Shown: positions 25,509 through 34,298, numbered from the stretch's first letter. The stretch: DNA of 64,000 bases from Bacillota bacterium (GCA_023410875.1 JAEYPH010000115.1:62001-126000); one strand, 5' to 3'. Translations and numbers: made by a program. Notes: generated from the letters alone by a model not told the origin.

Positions 25509-26078
25509 ATGCCGGATATCACGATCGAAATCGTACGCAATGGAAACATCGAGCCGTGCAGAGAGCTCTGCGACGAGCTCATGGCCTTTCAGAAGTCCAG
25601 AGCGCGCATCCATCCCGAGTGCTTCGACTACATGAATTTCGATACGCGCATGAAGAAAAGCTTTGAAAGCGCGCTCAGAAGCCAGGTCATCGTTGCCAGG
25701 GATAAAGGTATTCCCATAGGCTACGTGTTCTCGACCATCGACGATGTGGAAGCTTCCGACCGAAACGCTTATCCAGCCTGGGCTCCTGTGGCTGAGAACA
25801 GTATCGGCTTCTATCCTGAATGGACCGCGCTGCCGCAGACAATCGGCTGTCTCAGCAACCTGTATCTGCGGGATGGGTATCGCGGTTCCGGTCTGGGTTC
25901 CAGGCTGTTTGAAATGGCGATGGAGTGGCTGGAGGGCTTTTCCGATGTGAACCTGGTCTTCGTCTATATATCGAACGGCAACGACGCGGCCCTTCAATTC
26001 TACCTGAATCACGGCTTCACCTTCAGCCATGATGTGTTCGGCGGTTTCATCCAGGCCGCTTACAAGCAGAAAGAATGA
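25509..26078 (+). CDS. GNAT family N-acetyltransferase
   Basis: 189 residues. The acetyl-CoA motif A is LYLRDGYRGSGLGSRLFEMA at about 119-138 (R-x-x-G-x-G/A type, here YRGSGLG), followed by FVYISNGNDAALQFYLNHGF, the usual motif B. Substrate unknown. ATG 25509 follows GGGAGGTTTCTG. It is a single-gene unit closed by the terminator at 26144. 25307-25508 between fliK-like and this gene is AT-rich and holds only its presumed promoter. Confidence 0.92.
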   Translation: MPDITIEIVRNGNIEPCRELCDELMAFQKSRARIHPECFDYMNFDTRMKKSFESALRSQVIVARDKGIPIGYVFSTIDDVEASDRNAYPAWAPVAENSIGFYPEWTALPQTIGCLSNLYLRDGYRGSGLGSRLFEMAMEWLEGFSDVNLVFVYISNGNDAALQFYLNHGFTFSHDVFGGFIQAAYKQKE

Positions 26079-26143
26079 AGCGAACCTATATCGTGAGAAA
26101 ACAGTTATAACCGATCGCCGATTGACGTTTTGACACCCGAACG

Positions 26144-26177
26144 AAAAAAACCCCGGTCGCCATCCGGAGTTTTTTTC
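26144..26177 (+). terminator. intrinsic terminator after the GNAT gene
   Basis: AAAAAAACCCCGG, 7-nt loop, CCGGAGTTTTTTT; a GC-rich stem flanked by A and T runs, functional in either direction. Confidence 0.85.
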
Positions 26178-26193
26178 AAGAAGGAGGAGGTTC

Positions 26194-26247
26194 ATGAAAA
26201 AGGAGGAGTTCATGAAAGCTTGGCTTTATCATAACGGACATGTATGA
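26194..26247 (+). CDS. possible 17-codon leader peptide or micro-ORF
   Basis: ATG 26194 follows a perfect AAGGAGGAGG, and the reading frame itself repeats the ribosome site and start (AAGGAGGAGTTCATG), encoding MKKEEFMKAWLYHNGHV and a stop at 26247. It lies directly behind a terminator and 109 nt before the DUF3006 gene. The ribosome sites are unusually strong for non-coding sequence, but a tandem duplication remnant is as likely as a real peptide. Confidence 0.25.
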   Translation: MKKEEFMKAWLYHNGHV

Positions 26248-26343
26248 CGGCAGTATGAACATCGTGTAAAGAATGTGTAATAGCATTCTCGTTTTGAAAC
26301 CTTACTGCGATGAATGCGACTTCCTTTCATTCTACCCATCGCC

Positions 26344-26349
26344 TATAAT
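26344..26349 (+). promoter_or_regulatory. -10 hexamer placing the DUF3006 start at +1
   Basis: A perfect TATAAT ends 6 nt before the ATG at 26356, and there is no Shine-Dalgarno site. If the hexamer is used, transcription begins at or next to the start codon and the mRNA is leaderless. The -35 region at 26321 (TTCCTT) is weak. Confidence 0.45.
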
Positions 26350-26355
26350 GAGCAC

Positions 26356-26607
26356 ATGAACAAGCCAAAATCACCGCATTTCGAGGGGCAGCGCGCCGTG
26401 CTGGACCGCTTTGAGGAAGGGCTGGCCGTGCTGACCGGCGACGACGGCGCGGATTTCAGCGCGCGCCGCGAGGACCTGCCCACCGAGGCCCGGCCCGGCG
26501 ATTCGCTAGAGTTCCGAGAGGGGCGCTGGGCGGCGCTGCCCGAGGAGACCGAGGCGCGGCGGCTGCGCATCGCCGAAAAGCGACGCAAGCTGTTCCGCGA
26601 GGAGTGA
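26356..26607 (+). CDS. DUF3006 family protein
   Basis: 83 residues from ATG 26356 (MNKPKSPHFEG). The sequence RAVLDRFEEGLAVLTGDDG followed by REDLPTEARPGDSLEF is the DUF3006 pattern: a small beta barrel of unknown function common in Bacillota. The C-terminus is a charged helix (EETEARRLRIAEKRRKL). It appears to lack a ribosome site and may be translated from a leaderless transcript. The MetH-like gene starts 8 nt after its stop, so they are cotranscribed. Confidence 0.8.
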   Translation: MNKPKSPHFEGQRAVLDRFEEGLAVLTGDDGADFSARREDLPTEARPGDSLEFREGRWAALPEETEARRLRIAEKRRKLFREE

Positions 26608-26615
26608 GGAGAGCC

Positions 26616-28325
26616 ATGAACCAATTGTTTCGGCGGGATGCCGTGACGCTGGCCAACGGCGCCACGGGCTCCGAACTGCAAAAACGGGGCTTAGGCGGCG
26701 GCGCTTGCCCGTCGCTTTGGGTGCTGGAGCACCCGCAGGCCTATGAGGAGTTGGTCCGGGCTTATCTGGACGCCGGCGCGGCCTTCATCGCCACGCCGAC
26801 CTTTGGGGCGAACCCAGTGGAGCTCGCCCACCACGGCCTGGAGCACCGCTGCGAGGAGATCAATGAGGCCTGCGCGCGCCTGGCGCGCCGGGCGGCCGGC
26901 CGCGGGCTTGTGGCCGCGGAGATGGGCCCCACCGGCGCGCTGCTGCAGCCGCTGGGAGAACTGTCCTTTGAGGACGCCGTGGCGGCGTACGCGCGCCAGG
27001 CGGCGGGGCTGCTGCGCGGCCAGCCGGATTTCTTCCTGCTGGAGACGTTCAGCGACCCCCAGGAGGCACGGGCGGCGGTGCTGGCCATCCGGCAGTGCTG
27101 TGATCTGCCCTTTGCCGTGAGCTTCACGTTCCAGAACGGCCGCACGATAACCGGCGCCACGCCCGAAGCCGTGGCAGTGATCTTCACCGCCCTGGGCGCT
27201 GCGGCAGTGGGCTGCAACTGCAGCGGCGGGCCGGCCTCGCTTGCGCCCATCGTGCGGGCCATGGCCGCGCACACGGCGCTGCCCATCATGGCCAAACCCA
27301 ATGCTGGCCTGCCCCAGTCGGTGGATGGCCGCGCCGTATACCCAATGACTCCGCAGGATTTCGCCCGGGAGACTGCGGCGCTGGTGCAGGCCGGTGCGTC
27401 CATCCTGGGCGGCTGCTGCGGTGCCACGCCGGAACACATCGCGGCGCTGGGCGCGGCGCTGCAAGGCCGGGCCGTGCCGCCCACCGCCAGCAGCGGCGCA
27501 ATAATGCTGGCCTCGGCGCGCCAGGTGGCCACCATCGATCTGGGCGCTCCGCTGTGCCTGGTGGGCGAGCGCATCAACCCCAGCGGCAAACCGAAGCTTA
27601 CCGAGAGCCTGCTGGCCGGGCGCACCGACGAGGCCGTGGATCTGGCCCAATCGCAGCTGCACACCGGCGTGCACGCGCTGGACGTGAACGTGGGCGCGGG
27701 CGGTGTGGATGAGGCAGCCATGCTGTGCGCCATCATCCGGGAGCTGGCGCTGCGCGCCGACGCGCCGCTGTTCCTGGACACCGCAAACCCCGACGCCATG
27801 GAGGCGGCGCTGCGGCTGACCTGTGGCCGCGCGGCGTGCAATTCCATCGCTGCTGGGCCCGACACCGACCGGCTGCTGGCGCTGTGCCGGCGCTATGGCG
27901 CGGTGCCGGTGCTGATGCCGCTGGATGGCTGGCACCTGCCCGACACCGCCGCCGGGCGCTGGGCGCTGCTGGACGGCTTGCTGCGCCGGGCGGCGGACCA
28001 CGGCTTTGGCCCCGCGGATGTGCTGGTGGATTGCGGCACGCCGTGCCTGGCCATGGGTGCAAACGCCAAGGGGGCCGTAGATTTCGTGGCCCAGCTGCGG
28101 GAAAAGGGCATGCGCACCGTGGCCGGCGTCAGCAATGTAAGCTATCGCCTGCCCGCCCGCGACAGCCTCAACAGCGCCTATCTGGCCCAATTGGCCGGCG
28201 CGGGCCTGTGCGCGGCGCTCATCAACCCCACCGCGGCCATGATGGACATGGCCAGCGCCGGCGACGCCGTGCGCGGCGCCGACGAATACGCCATGGGGTA
28301 CATCCAGCGCATGCGCGGCAAATAG
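26616..28325 (+). CDS. homocysteine S-methyltransferase plus pterin-binding protein (MetH N-terminal half)
   Basis: 569 residues from ATG 26616, behind GAGGAGTGAGGAGAG. Residues 1-290 form a homocysteine methyltransferase barrel with zinc ligands C202 (GCNCSGGP) and C267/C268 (GGCCGATPEH). Residues 305-569 form a methyltetrahydrofolate (pterin)-binding barrel (LVGERINPSGKPKL, ALDVNVG, NPTAAMMDMA). The cobalamin-binding and reactivation modules of full MetH are missing, so a separate corrinoid protein would be needed. Similar short forms occur in Bacillota and Thermotoga. The product would be methionine. Confidence 0.9.
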   Translation: MNQLFRRDAVTLANGATGSELQKRGLGGGACPSLWVLEHPQAYEELVRAYLDAGAAFIATPTFGANPVELAHHGLEHRCEEINEACARLARRAAGRGLVAAEMGPTGALLQPLGELSFEDAVAAYARQAAGLLRGQPDFFLLETFSDPQEARAAVLAIRQCCDLPFAVSFTFQNGRTITGATPEAVAVIFTALGAAAVGCNCSGGPASLAPIVRAMAAHTALPIMAKPNAGLPQSVDGRAVYPMTPQDFARETAALVQAGASILGGCCGATPEHIAALGAALQGRAVPPTASSGAIMLASARQVATIDLGAPLCLVGERINPSGKPKLTESLLAGRTDEAVDLAQSQLHTGVHALDVNVGAGGVDEAAMLCAIIRELALRADAPLFLDTANPDAMEAALRLTCGRAACNSIAAGPDTDRLLALCRRYGAVPVLMPLDGWHLPDTAAGRWALLDGLLRRAADHGFGPADVLVDCGTPCLAMGANAKGAVDFVAQLREKGMRTVAGVSNVSYRLPARDSLNSAYLAQLAGAGLCAALINPTAAMMDMASAGDAVRGADEYAMGYIQRMRGK

Positions 28326-28346
28326 CACACGCCAAGTCGTTTTTTG

Positions 28347-28376
28347 TTGACAGTGAAGGAATGGACGTTATACAAT
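28347..28376 (+). promoter_or_regulatory. promoter of the decarboxylase pump genes
   Basis: TTGACA (28347-28352), 18 bp, TACAAT (28371-28376), about 50 nt ahead of the ATG at 28429. Confidence 0.75.
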
Positions 28377-28428
28377 TTCTCGGTACGCTTATACGTCTCC
28401 CCCACTACAAATGCGAAAGGAACAGGAA

Positions 28429-29568
28429 ATGGCACTGCTGGAATCTTTAACCGAAGGGTTACAAAACTTTCCCGTCGGAAACCAGATCATGTTGCTGATC
28501 GGCGGTGTGCTGATCCTTCTGGCGATCACCAAGGAATATGAGCCGATGCTGCTGCTGCCCATCGGCTTTGGGTGCATACTGGCCAACCTGCCGCTGTCCT
28601 CGGCCATAGGCTTTGGCGGCGAAGACGGTTTTCTGCGGGTGCTCTACAAGGCTGGTATCGAGAACGAGCTGTTCCCGATCCTGATTTTCATCGCCGTGGG
28701 CGCGATGATCGACTTTGGACCTTTGCTCAAGCAGCCGGTCACGCTGTTCTTCGGCGCGGCGGCGCAGTTTGGCATTTTCGCGGCGCTGCTGCTGGCCGTG
28801 AGCTGCAACGCCTTCTGGCCGGGCATGTTCTCCCTGAAGGAAGCCGCTGCCGTGGGCATCATCGGCGCAGCAGACGGGCCGACGTCGATCTACGTGGGTA
28901 AATTGTTCGCGCCAGACTATTTCGGCGCCATCGCCGTGGCGGCTTACAGCTACATGGCGCTGGTTCCGTTGATTCAGCCGCCGGTGATCCGGGCGCTCAC
29001 GACCAAAAAGGAGCGCATGATCCGCATGGCCCCCGCCGCCGACGTGCAGGTCAGCAAGCCTGTGCGCATCCTGTTCCCCATCGTTGTGACGGTGCTGGCC
29101 GGTATCATCGCGCCCATGAGCGTGGCGCTGGTGGGATCGCTGATGTTCGGCAACCTGATCCGCGAATGCGGCGTGCTGGGCCGCCTGAGCGAGACGGCGC
29201 AAAACGAGCTGGCCAATCTGGTCACGCTGCTGCTGGGCATCACGATCGGCTCCACGATGGACGCCGAGCGCTTCTTGCGGGCGCAGACGGCGCTGATCTT
29301 CGCCATCGGCATACTGGCCTTCGTGTTTGATACCGCCGGCGGCGTGATGTTCGCCAAGTTTATCAACCTGTTCCTTAAAAACAAGATCAACCCGATGATC
29401 GGCGCTGCGGGCATCTCGGCCTTCCCGATGTCGGCTCGAGTGATCCAGCGCATGGCCAAGCAGGAGGACCCGTCCAACTTCGTGCTGATGCAGGCCATCG
29501 GCGCCAACGTTGCCGGACAAGTGGGCTCCATCATCGCCGGTTCGGTTATACTGGCGATGCTGGGTTAA
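28429..29568 (+). CDS. sodium ion-translocating decarboxylase, beta subunit
   Basis: 379 residues from ATG 28429 (MALLESLTEG), behind AGGAACAGGAA. A multi-pass membrane protein with the OadB/GcdB/MmdB signatures: FPILIFIAVGAMIDFGPLL, AVGIIGAADGPTSIYV, and GAAGISAFPMSARVIQ near the end. These subunits couple carboxybiotin decarboxylation to outward sodium pumping. The carboxyltransferase and biotin-carrier subunits are not in the window, so the complex must be assembled from elsewhere. A tiny gamma/delta-like membrane gene follows 12 nt downstream. Confidence 0.95.
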   Translation: MALLESLTEGLQNFPVGNQIMLLIGGVLILLAITKEYEPMLLLPIGFGCILANLPLSSAIGFGGEDGFLRVLYKAGIENELFPILIFIAVGAMIDFGPLLKQPVTLFFGAAAQFGIFAALLLAVSCNAFWPGMFSLKEAAAVGIIGAADGPTSIYVGKLFAPDYFGAIAVAAYSYMALVPLIQPPVIRALTTKKERMIRMAPAADVQVSKPVRILFPIVVTVLAGIIAPMSVALVGSLMFGNLIRECGVLGRLSETAQNELANLVTLLLGITIGSTMDAERFLRAQTALIFAIGILAFVFDTAGGVMFAKFINLFLKNKINPMIGAAGISAFPMSARVIQRMAKQEDPSNFVLMQAIGANVAGQVGSIIAGSVILAMLG

Positions 29569-29580
29569 GGAGGAAATGAA

Positions 29581-29706
29581 ATGTTTGCCGAAGCTTTCCA
29601 ACTGATGGGCGTAGGCGTGGGCACGGTGTTCGCGGTGCTGGCGCTGTTCTACGGTCTGATCAAGCTGCTGATCAAGCTGTTCCCCAAGAGCGGAGAAGAA
29701 GACTAA
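29581..29706 (+). CDS. small OadG-like gamma/delta subunit of the decarboxylase pump
   Basis: 41 residues. ATG 29581 follows TAAGGAGGAAATGAA. One membrane helix at about 6-29 (LMGVGVGTVFAVLALFYGLI) and a short charged tail (KSGEED). The Gly-x-Gly-x-x-x-Val-Phe pattern at the start of the helix is that of OadG/GcdD-type anchors, but the Pro/Ala linker normally following is missing. Its position directly behind the beta subunit supports the assignment. Confidence 0.8.
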   Translation: MFAEAFQLMGVGVGTVFAVLALFYGLIKLLIKLFPKSGEED

Positions 29707-29725
29707 AGAAATCCAGGAATGAGAT

Positions 29726-29768
29726 AAACACAAAGAGGATTGGCCGCGTGCCAATCCTCTTTGTGTTT
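29726..29768. terminator. bidirectional terminator
   Basis: A perfect 19-bp stem, AAACACAAAGAGGATTGGC with its complement 29750-29768, around the 5-nt loop CGCGT. It lies between the convergent decarboxylase pump operon and the PstS-like gene and gives an A/T-flanked stem on both strands. Confidence 0.9.
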
Positions 29769-29785
29769 GCCTATCCCTCTGCACT

Positions 29786-30859
29786 CTATCTGAGCAGTAT
29801 CGAGTAACCCGCGTCGGTGGTGGCCCGCTGGCCCTCGCCGCCGGTCAACCAATCGAAGAGCTTGTGGGCCGCGGAATCCGCCGGCTCGTCCTCGCGGATC
29901 ACGGCGTAAAACGCGTTGGTGTAAGGATACCGCTGCTGTCCGATGGTCTGATCCGTGGGCTCGATGCCATCCACCGAGAGCACCTTGATGCCGGCAACCT
30001 GGTACATGTTCTTCACATAATAGAACACCGAATAGCCCAGCGCGTTGTTGGTGTTTTCGTATTGGGCCACGGCGTCGATGAGCTCGCCCATCTCGGCGGG
30101 CTTGAGCACGCTGGGCGCCTCCATCAGCGGCGTGCCGCCCATAACAAGCTTGACCATCAGGGCCTGGCTGCCGCTGGCGCCGGGGCGCTGATAGGGTATG
30201 ATGTCCGCATCCTGCCCGCCGACCTCGCTCCATTTCTTGATCTTGCCGGTGTAGATGTCCAGAATCTGCTGCTTGGTCAGGTTGCCGACCGGATTGCCCT
30301 GGTTGGTCAGGAACACCAACGCGTCCACGCCGATGGGCACGGCCTTTAGCTTGACACCGGAGCTATCCAGCTGCGCCTTGGTCTCGTCGGCCGCCTCATA
30401 AACGATCAGCAGATCGGTCTGCCCGGCGCTCAGCGCCATCCACGCGTTGCTGGTCTTGGTGAAGCGCGTGAAGGTGTCGCTCTGCTCCAGCGTCTCCCCG
30501 GTGATCTTGCTGCGCACGTAGACAGCCAGCGGCAGCGTGGCCGTGGAGCCATCCACCCGGGGATAGTCCTTGGCGTCCAGATGCAGCGACGACGCCCACA
30601 GCTTGGGGTCGGGCAGGTTTTCGTACACGACGGTCGTGCCGGATGCCGCCGTGCTGGTGGGCTCCGTGGCCGTGGGCTGCGCCGACGGGCTGGGTGCGGC
30701 GGTGGAGGCCTCCGGAGTGGGCGATGGCGTGGCTGCGGCAGTCGGGGTTGAGGTAGGCGCCCCTGAGACCGGCGCGGTCGTGTCGGCGGGCTTGGGCGCG
30801 CAGGATGCCAGCAGCGCGGCGCTCAGCAGCAGGGCAAGCAACTTCATCAGAGGTTTCAT
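29786..30859 (-). CDS. PstS-like substrate-binding lipoprotein
   Basis: 357 residues from ATG 30859, which has AAAGGA at the right distance (an ATG nine bases upstream is too close to it). Lipobox LLASC near residue 20; Thr/Pro/Ala-rich linker to about 73; then a periplasmic-binding-protein fold opening with the anion-loop-like YPRVDGSTATLPLA and later YQRPGASGSQALM, both typical of phosphate-binding PstS. No PstC, PstA or PstB follows; two WG-repeat lipoprotein genes precede it on the same strand, so it may be a surface sensor rather than a transporter part. Confidence 0.85.
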   Translation of the reverse strand: MKPLMKLLALLLSAALLASCAPKPADTTAPVSGAPTSTPTAAATPSPTPEASTAAPSPSAQPTATEPTSTAASGTTVVYENLPDPKLWASSLHLDAKDYPRVDGSTATLPLAVYVRSKITGETLEQSDTFTRFTKTSNAWMALSAGQTDLLIVYEAADETKAQLDSSGVKLKAVPIGVDALVFLTNQGNPVGNLTKQQILDIYTGKIKKWSEVGGQDADIIPYQRPGASGSQALMVKLVMGGTPLMEAPSVLKPAEMGELIDAVAQYENTNNALGYSVFYYVKNMYQVAGIKVLSVDGIEPTDQTIGQQRYPYTNAFYAVIREDEPADSAAHKLFDWLTGGEGQRATTDAGYSILLR

Positions 30860-30874
30860 GGAGCTCATCCTTTC

Positions 30875-32473
30875 TCAGTCGTCCAGAGCATCATAGTCGG
30901 AGGTGAACCACACCCAGTGGCCGGCCCAATCCAGCAGGCCGGTGCGGTCGCCCTTGCGGGCCTGCAGCAGGCCATCCAGCGGGCCATACACCGATTCGAA
31001 TACAGCGGGCATCAGCCATTTGCCGTCGTAATCCATAATGCCGCACAGGCCGTCGCCCGAGGTCGCGGCCAAGGTCTTGTCGTCGGGGCTCATTGGATAG
31101 AGGCCGGTGTAGTCCGGCGGCACGACCCAATGGCCCTGGGCGTCGCTGATGCCATAATGGGTGTCGTCCGCCGCAACGAGAAAGCGGTCGGCGCTCAGGC
31201 ACTGGGCGTAGCGGTTGGCCGGCAGCGGCACCGCCGTGCCGTCAGGGCGCACAAAACTCGCGCTGCCACGGTCGGGGCTGTAGCATTCGAACAGCCCGAC
31301 GTTCCCCCACCAGTACTGCACATTTGCCGTGATGTTCGTCAAAACGCGCCGGCCCTCTGCATCCAGCGCATGACTGCCTCCGTTGTAATAGGCAATGTAG
31401 TAAGGCCCGGCAGCCTGCAGGCCGGTGTAAGCGTTGCTTTCGAAGATCAGCTTGCCTTGGGCATCGTAGGCGGCCACGACTGGAACGGTCTCCGTGGCGC
31501 AGACATAGCCGGCCAGTTTGCCGTCCTCGTCCAGCGCCACATCGATGGAACGGTAGGGCTTTGGCAAGACATCCTTCCCTTGGGCGTCGATCAGCCGGCT
31601 GACTGTACCGTCATCTCCAATAAACCGATCCGGGGCCACTGGCCGGACGTTCTGATACTGGCCCAGAAAAAGCCATTGAAGGCTCGCACCCAGCAGCCCA
31701 AACCGGTCCTTAACATCCCGGGCTGTCAAGTAACCCTGCGTCACATAACCCGATGAGCCGGCGAGCGTCGTCTGCAGCTTCCCTGCGTCATCGTAAAAGT
31801 CCATCTTCTTCGCATCGTCGTCGCAGCCCACGAGATACTGTGCGTACCGCACGATCTGGTTGTACTGGAAGGGCACGATGATACGCCCTGCGGTATCCAT
31901 CACGCCCCAGCCACGGTTGGCGGAGCTGCGGCAAAGAGCCAGCAGACCGTCGTTCAGGTAAAAGCCGCCAGAATAGGTCTCGTCGGTGACGGCCAGGCCG
32001 GTGGCATTGTAGAGTGTGGCTGTACTGGTATAGAAACCGGACTCGGTAGAATCGCCCTGCTTGAGCTCATAGGGGACAGCCAGGAAAAAGGCCGTCGGAT
32101 TGCGATCCTCGGCGCCCACATTGTCCCAATAGTACGCGCCCAGCTTGCTGATCTTGGAGAACGCGAAGGGCAGCACCACACGGCCGGTCTTGTCCACCAC
32201 GCCCGCCCGCTGGTTGCGCTCCACGACGTAATAATCCCTGGACGTCAGCGCGACGTCGGGCGTGGGCACAGCGCTGGCCTGTGTCGTCGTGGCTTGCGGG
32301 GAAGGCGTGGGCGGCGCGGTGGGCGTTGCCTCCGCAGCCACCTCTGCCGTTGCGGAATCCGTCTGCAGCGTTGGGCCCTGCGTTGCCACAGAGGTCACGC
32401 CACTAAGCATTCCGCAGCCCGCCAGCGCAACCGCCAGCAGCATCAGGAGCAATCCCAGGCATCCGGCTCTCAT
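30875..32473 (-). CDS. WG-repeat lipoprotein
   Basis: 532 residues from ATG 32473 (MRAGCLGLLL), behind GGGAGGGAGAACC. Lipobox ALAGC; Thr/Pro-rich linker to about 75; then WG-type repeats (GVVDKTGRVVLPFAFSKI, GWGVMDTAGRIIVPFQY, GISDAQGHWVVPPDY, GIMDYDGKWLMPAVF) ending in GLLDWAGHWVWFTSDYDALDD. WG repeats are tandem beta units found in surface proteins, thought to bind ligands or partners. It is 15 nt upstream of the PstS-like gene and 16 nt downstream of a paralog. Function unknown. Confidence 0.85.
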   Translation of the reverse strand: MRAGCLGLLLMLLAVALAGCGMLSGVTSVATQGPTLQTDSATAEVAAEATPTAPPTPSPQATTTQASAVPTPDVALTSRDYYVVERNQRAGVVDKTGRVVLPFAFSKISKLGAYYWDNVGAEDRNPTAFFLAVPYELKQGDSTESGFYTSTATLYNATGLAVTDETYSGGFYLNDGLLALCRSSANRGWGVMDTAGRIIVPFQYNQIVRYAQYLVGCDDDAKKMDFYDDAGKLQTTLAGSSGYVTQGYLTARDVKDRFGLLGASLQWLFLGQYQNVRPVAPDRFIGDDGTVSRLIDAQGKDVLPKPYRSIDVALDEDGKLAGYVCATETVPVVAAYDAQGKLIFESNAYTGLQAAGPYYIAYYNGGSHALDAEGRRVLTNITANVQYWWGNVGLFECYSPDRGSASFVRPDGTAVPLPANRYAQCLSADRFLVAADDTHYGISDAQGHWVVPPDYTGLYPMSPDDKTLAATSGDGLCGIMDYDGKWLMPAVFESVYGPLDGLLQARKGDRTGLLDWAGHWVWFTSDYDALDD

Positions 32474-32489
32474 GGTTCTCCCTCCCGCG

Positions 32490-34202
32490 CTAATCGTCCA
32501 GCGCGACATAATCGCTGGCCGACCAAATCCATCGGCCATAGGCATCCATCAAGCCGTGGCACGGCCCAACCTGCACTTGGAACAGGCCCCGGCCCCATAG
32601 AGACTGGGCGCTGTCGACAGGCTGCTGCCACAAGCGGTTGCCGTCACAATCCACCAGCCACACCCGCTGCTGCGCGCCTTCGCCCACCCGGTAGAACAGC
32701 ATGCCATCCATATCATACCCGCGACCCAACTGCGGGACCGCAGGAATCACCGTGTTGCCGGCGCTGTCCAGCACCGCCACCTCATCATCATGCAGCCAAA
32801 CCAGAAAGCGGTCGGCAGCCAGCACATCGATGCCGGGAACCCGCGGCAGCGGCAGTTCCGTTCCGTCCTCGCGCACCAGCGTGACGTTCTGCGTATCGCG
32901 GTCCCTGCACAGGTACAGTTGCGCCGCCGGCAGCCAGTCCTCCACGTCGTCGCGGCCCAGCAGGTCGCGGCCATCCAGCGAGAGCACCCTGCTCTGCCGT
33001 TCGCCGTATGCGATCAGCCGGCCTTCCACCAGCCGCAGCCGCTGGTATTGCTCCGAATCATAAAGCGCCTTGCCGTTCAGGTCATAAAGCCCGCAGCCGC
33101 CGGGGCCGTCGGGAGCATTGGCACAGAAATAGCTCTTGCTGCCATTTCGCATCAGTTCCACGCCCCCATGGCACAGCGGCACGATGACGCGGTTGGCGCT
33201 GTCCACGACGCCGGTTTTGCCCCCGCGCCTCACGGTGAAGCGGTCCGGGGCCAAGCAGTCGATGCTGTAATCCTCGCCGGTAAGCAGCACGCGCAGGTCA
33301 CGGTCTATCAGCGCCTCAACCTCGCCCGGAGGATGGTCAAATGCCAAGCCGCCATCCGGGCGGTCCAGCGCCAACCCCTTGAGATACTTGCCCTGCCCCA
33401 CCGAAACCCGATCGCTGAAGGGCAACGCACCCTTCATGGTCCTGATCTTTTTACCGGCGGCTGTGTACAGGTCGGTAACGTCGTCCCGGTTGGAGCTGGC
33501 GACGATGCGGTCATCGATCATCTCCACGGAATCATAGCGCAGCGGCAGCAGTTCCTCGCCCTCATCGCTGATGGCGCCGCTGCCGGGCTGCTCGCCCTTG
33601 TCCACCCAAACGCGCAGCACATGTTCGCCGATGAAGCAAACCTCGTTGTATTCCTGATCGTTGACCCGCTCGCCCTGCGCATTATACAGCCAGCCCAGCA
33701 AGCGCTTGCGATCGTATTTTTCGCCGAAATAACGCGGCGGTATCGCGAAGAACAGCACCCGGCCCCGCGGCGGAAAGGCATCTTGTCCGGACCAGTACTC
33801 GCCGCCGTTGTCATAGTTCACCATCTTGACCTGGGCAAAGGCGACGGGCAGCACCTGCGTTCCATATTGATCCACAATACCTTGCAGCCCGTTGGATTCC
33901 ACGACGAAGTAGTCGTCGAAGCCCAACTCCTCCCCCGCCCGGAGTGTGGGCAGCGGCGGCGCGCTGCGGGCCGGTCCCGGTGTCCAGGGCTCCAGCGTGA
34001 CGGAGGGTGTAGGAGTGGGTATGGGTACAAGCTCAGGCGTAGCGGTCGCCGACGTGGGTGTGAACAATGACTGCAGCGTCGAGAGCGCCGCTGCGGGTGC
34101 GGGTGTTGCCATGGGAGAGGAGGATTGCACTGTCACGCCGTCACAAGCCCATAGCATGGTTGCCACCACCGCGAACAACAAACCGAGGGCCGCTCTTCTC
34201 AT
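32490..34202 (-). CDS. WG-repeat lipoprotein, paralog of the next gene
   Basis: 570 residues from ATG 34202 (MRRAALGLLF), behind GGGGGATGGCGGC. Lipobox region AVVATMLWAC; Pro/Thr-rich linker to about 75; degenerate WG-like units (GIVDQYGTQVLPVAFAQVK, GVVDSANRVIVPLCHGGVE, GLMDAYGRWIWSASDYVALDD). The closing segment aligns with that of the 30875-32473 protein, so the two arose by duplication, but overall identity looks low. First gene of a three-lipoprotein operon with a promoter at 34270-34298. Confidence 0.82.
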   Translation of the reverse strand: MRRAALGLLFAVVATMLWACDGVTVQSSSPMATPAPAAALSTLQSLFTPTSATATPELVPIPTPTPSVTLEPWTPGPARSAPPLPTLRAGEELGFDDYFVVESNGLQGIVDQYGTQVLPVAFAQVKMVNYDNGGEYWSGQDAFPPRGRVLFFAIPPRYFGEKYDRKRLLGWLYNAQGERVNDQEYNEVCFIGEHVLRVWVDKGEQPGSGAISDEGEELLPLRYDSVEMIDDRIVASSNRDDVTDLYTAAGKKIRTMKGALPFSDRVSVGQGKYLKGLALDRPDGGLAFDHPPGEVEALIDRDLRVLLTGEDYSIDCLAPDRFTVRRGGKTGVVDSANRVIVPLCHGGVELMRNGSKSYFCANAPDGPGGCGLYDLNGKALYDSEQYQRLRLVEGRLIAYGERQSRVLSLDGRDLLGRDDVEDWLPAAQLYLCRDRDTQNVTLVREDGTELPLPRVPGIDVLAADRFLVWLHDDEVAVLDSAGNTVIPAVPQLGRGYDMDGMLFYRVGEGAQQRVWLVDCDGNRLWQQPVDSAQSLWGRGLFQVQVGPCHGLMDAYGRWIWSASDYVALDD

Positions 34203-34269
34203 GCCGCCATCCCCCTTTGCGTCCATTCTAAGACGGTCGCCAGCTGGCTATGGTTCCCAAGACAGCATG

Positions 34270-34298
34270 AATTTAACACAATAGAACAGGCATGACAA
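34270..34298 (-). promoter_or_regulatory. promoter of the three-lipoprotein operon
   Basis: Minus strand: TTGTCA (34293-34298), 17 bp, TAAATT (34270-34275). Confidence 0.6.

Noticed and set aside
26691..28328. A 545-codon open frame on the minus strand opposite the MetH-like gene
   Set aside because: Low-complexity His/Arg/Gly-rich translation, antisense to a gene with clear catalytic motifs.
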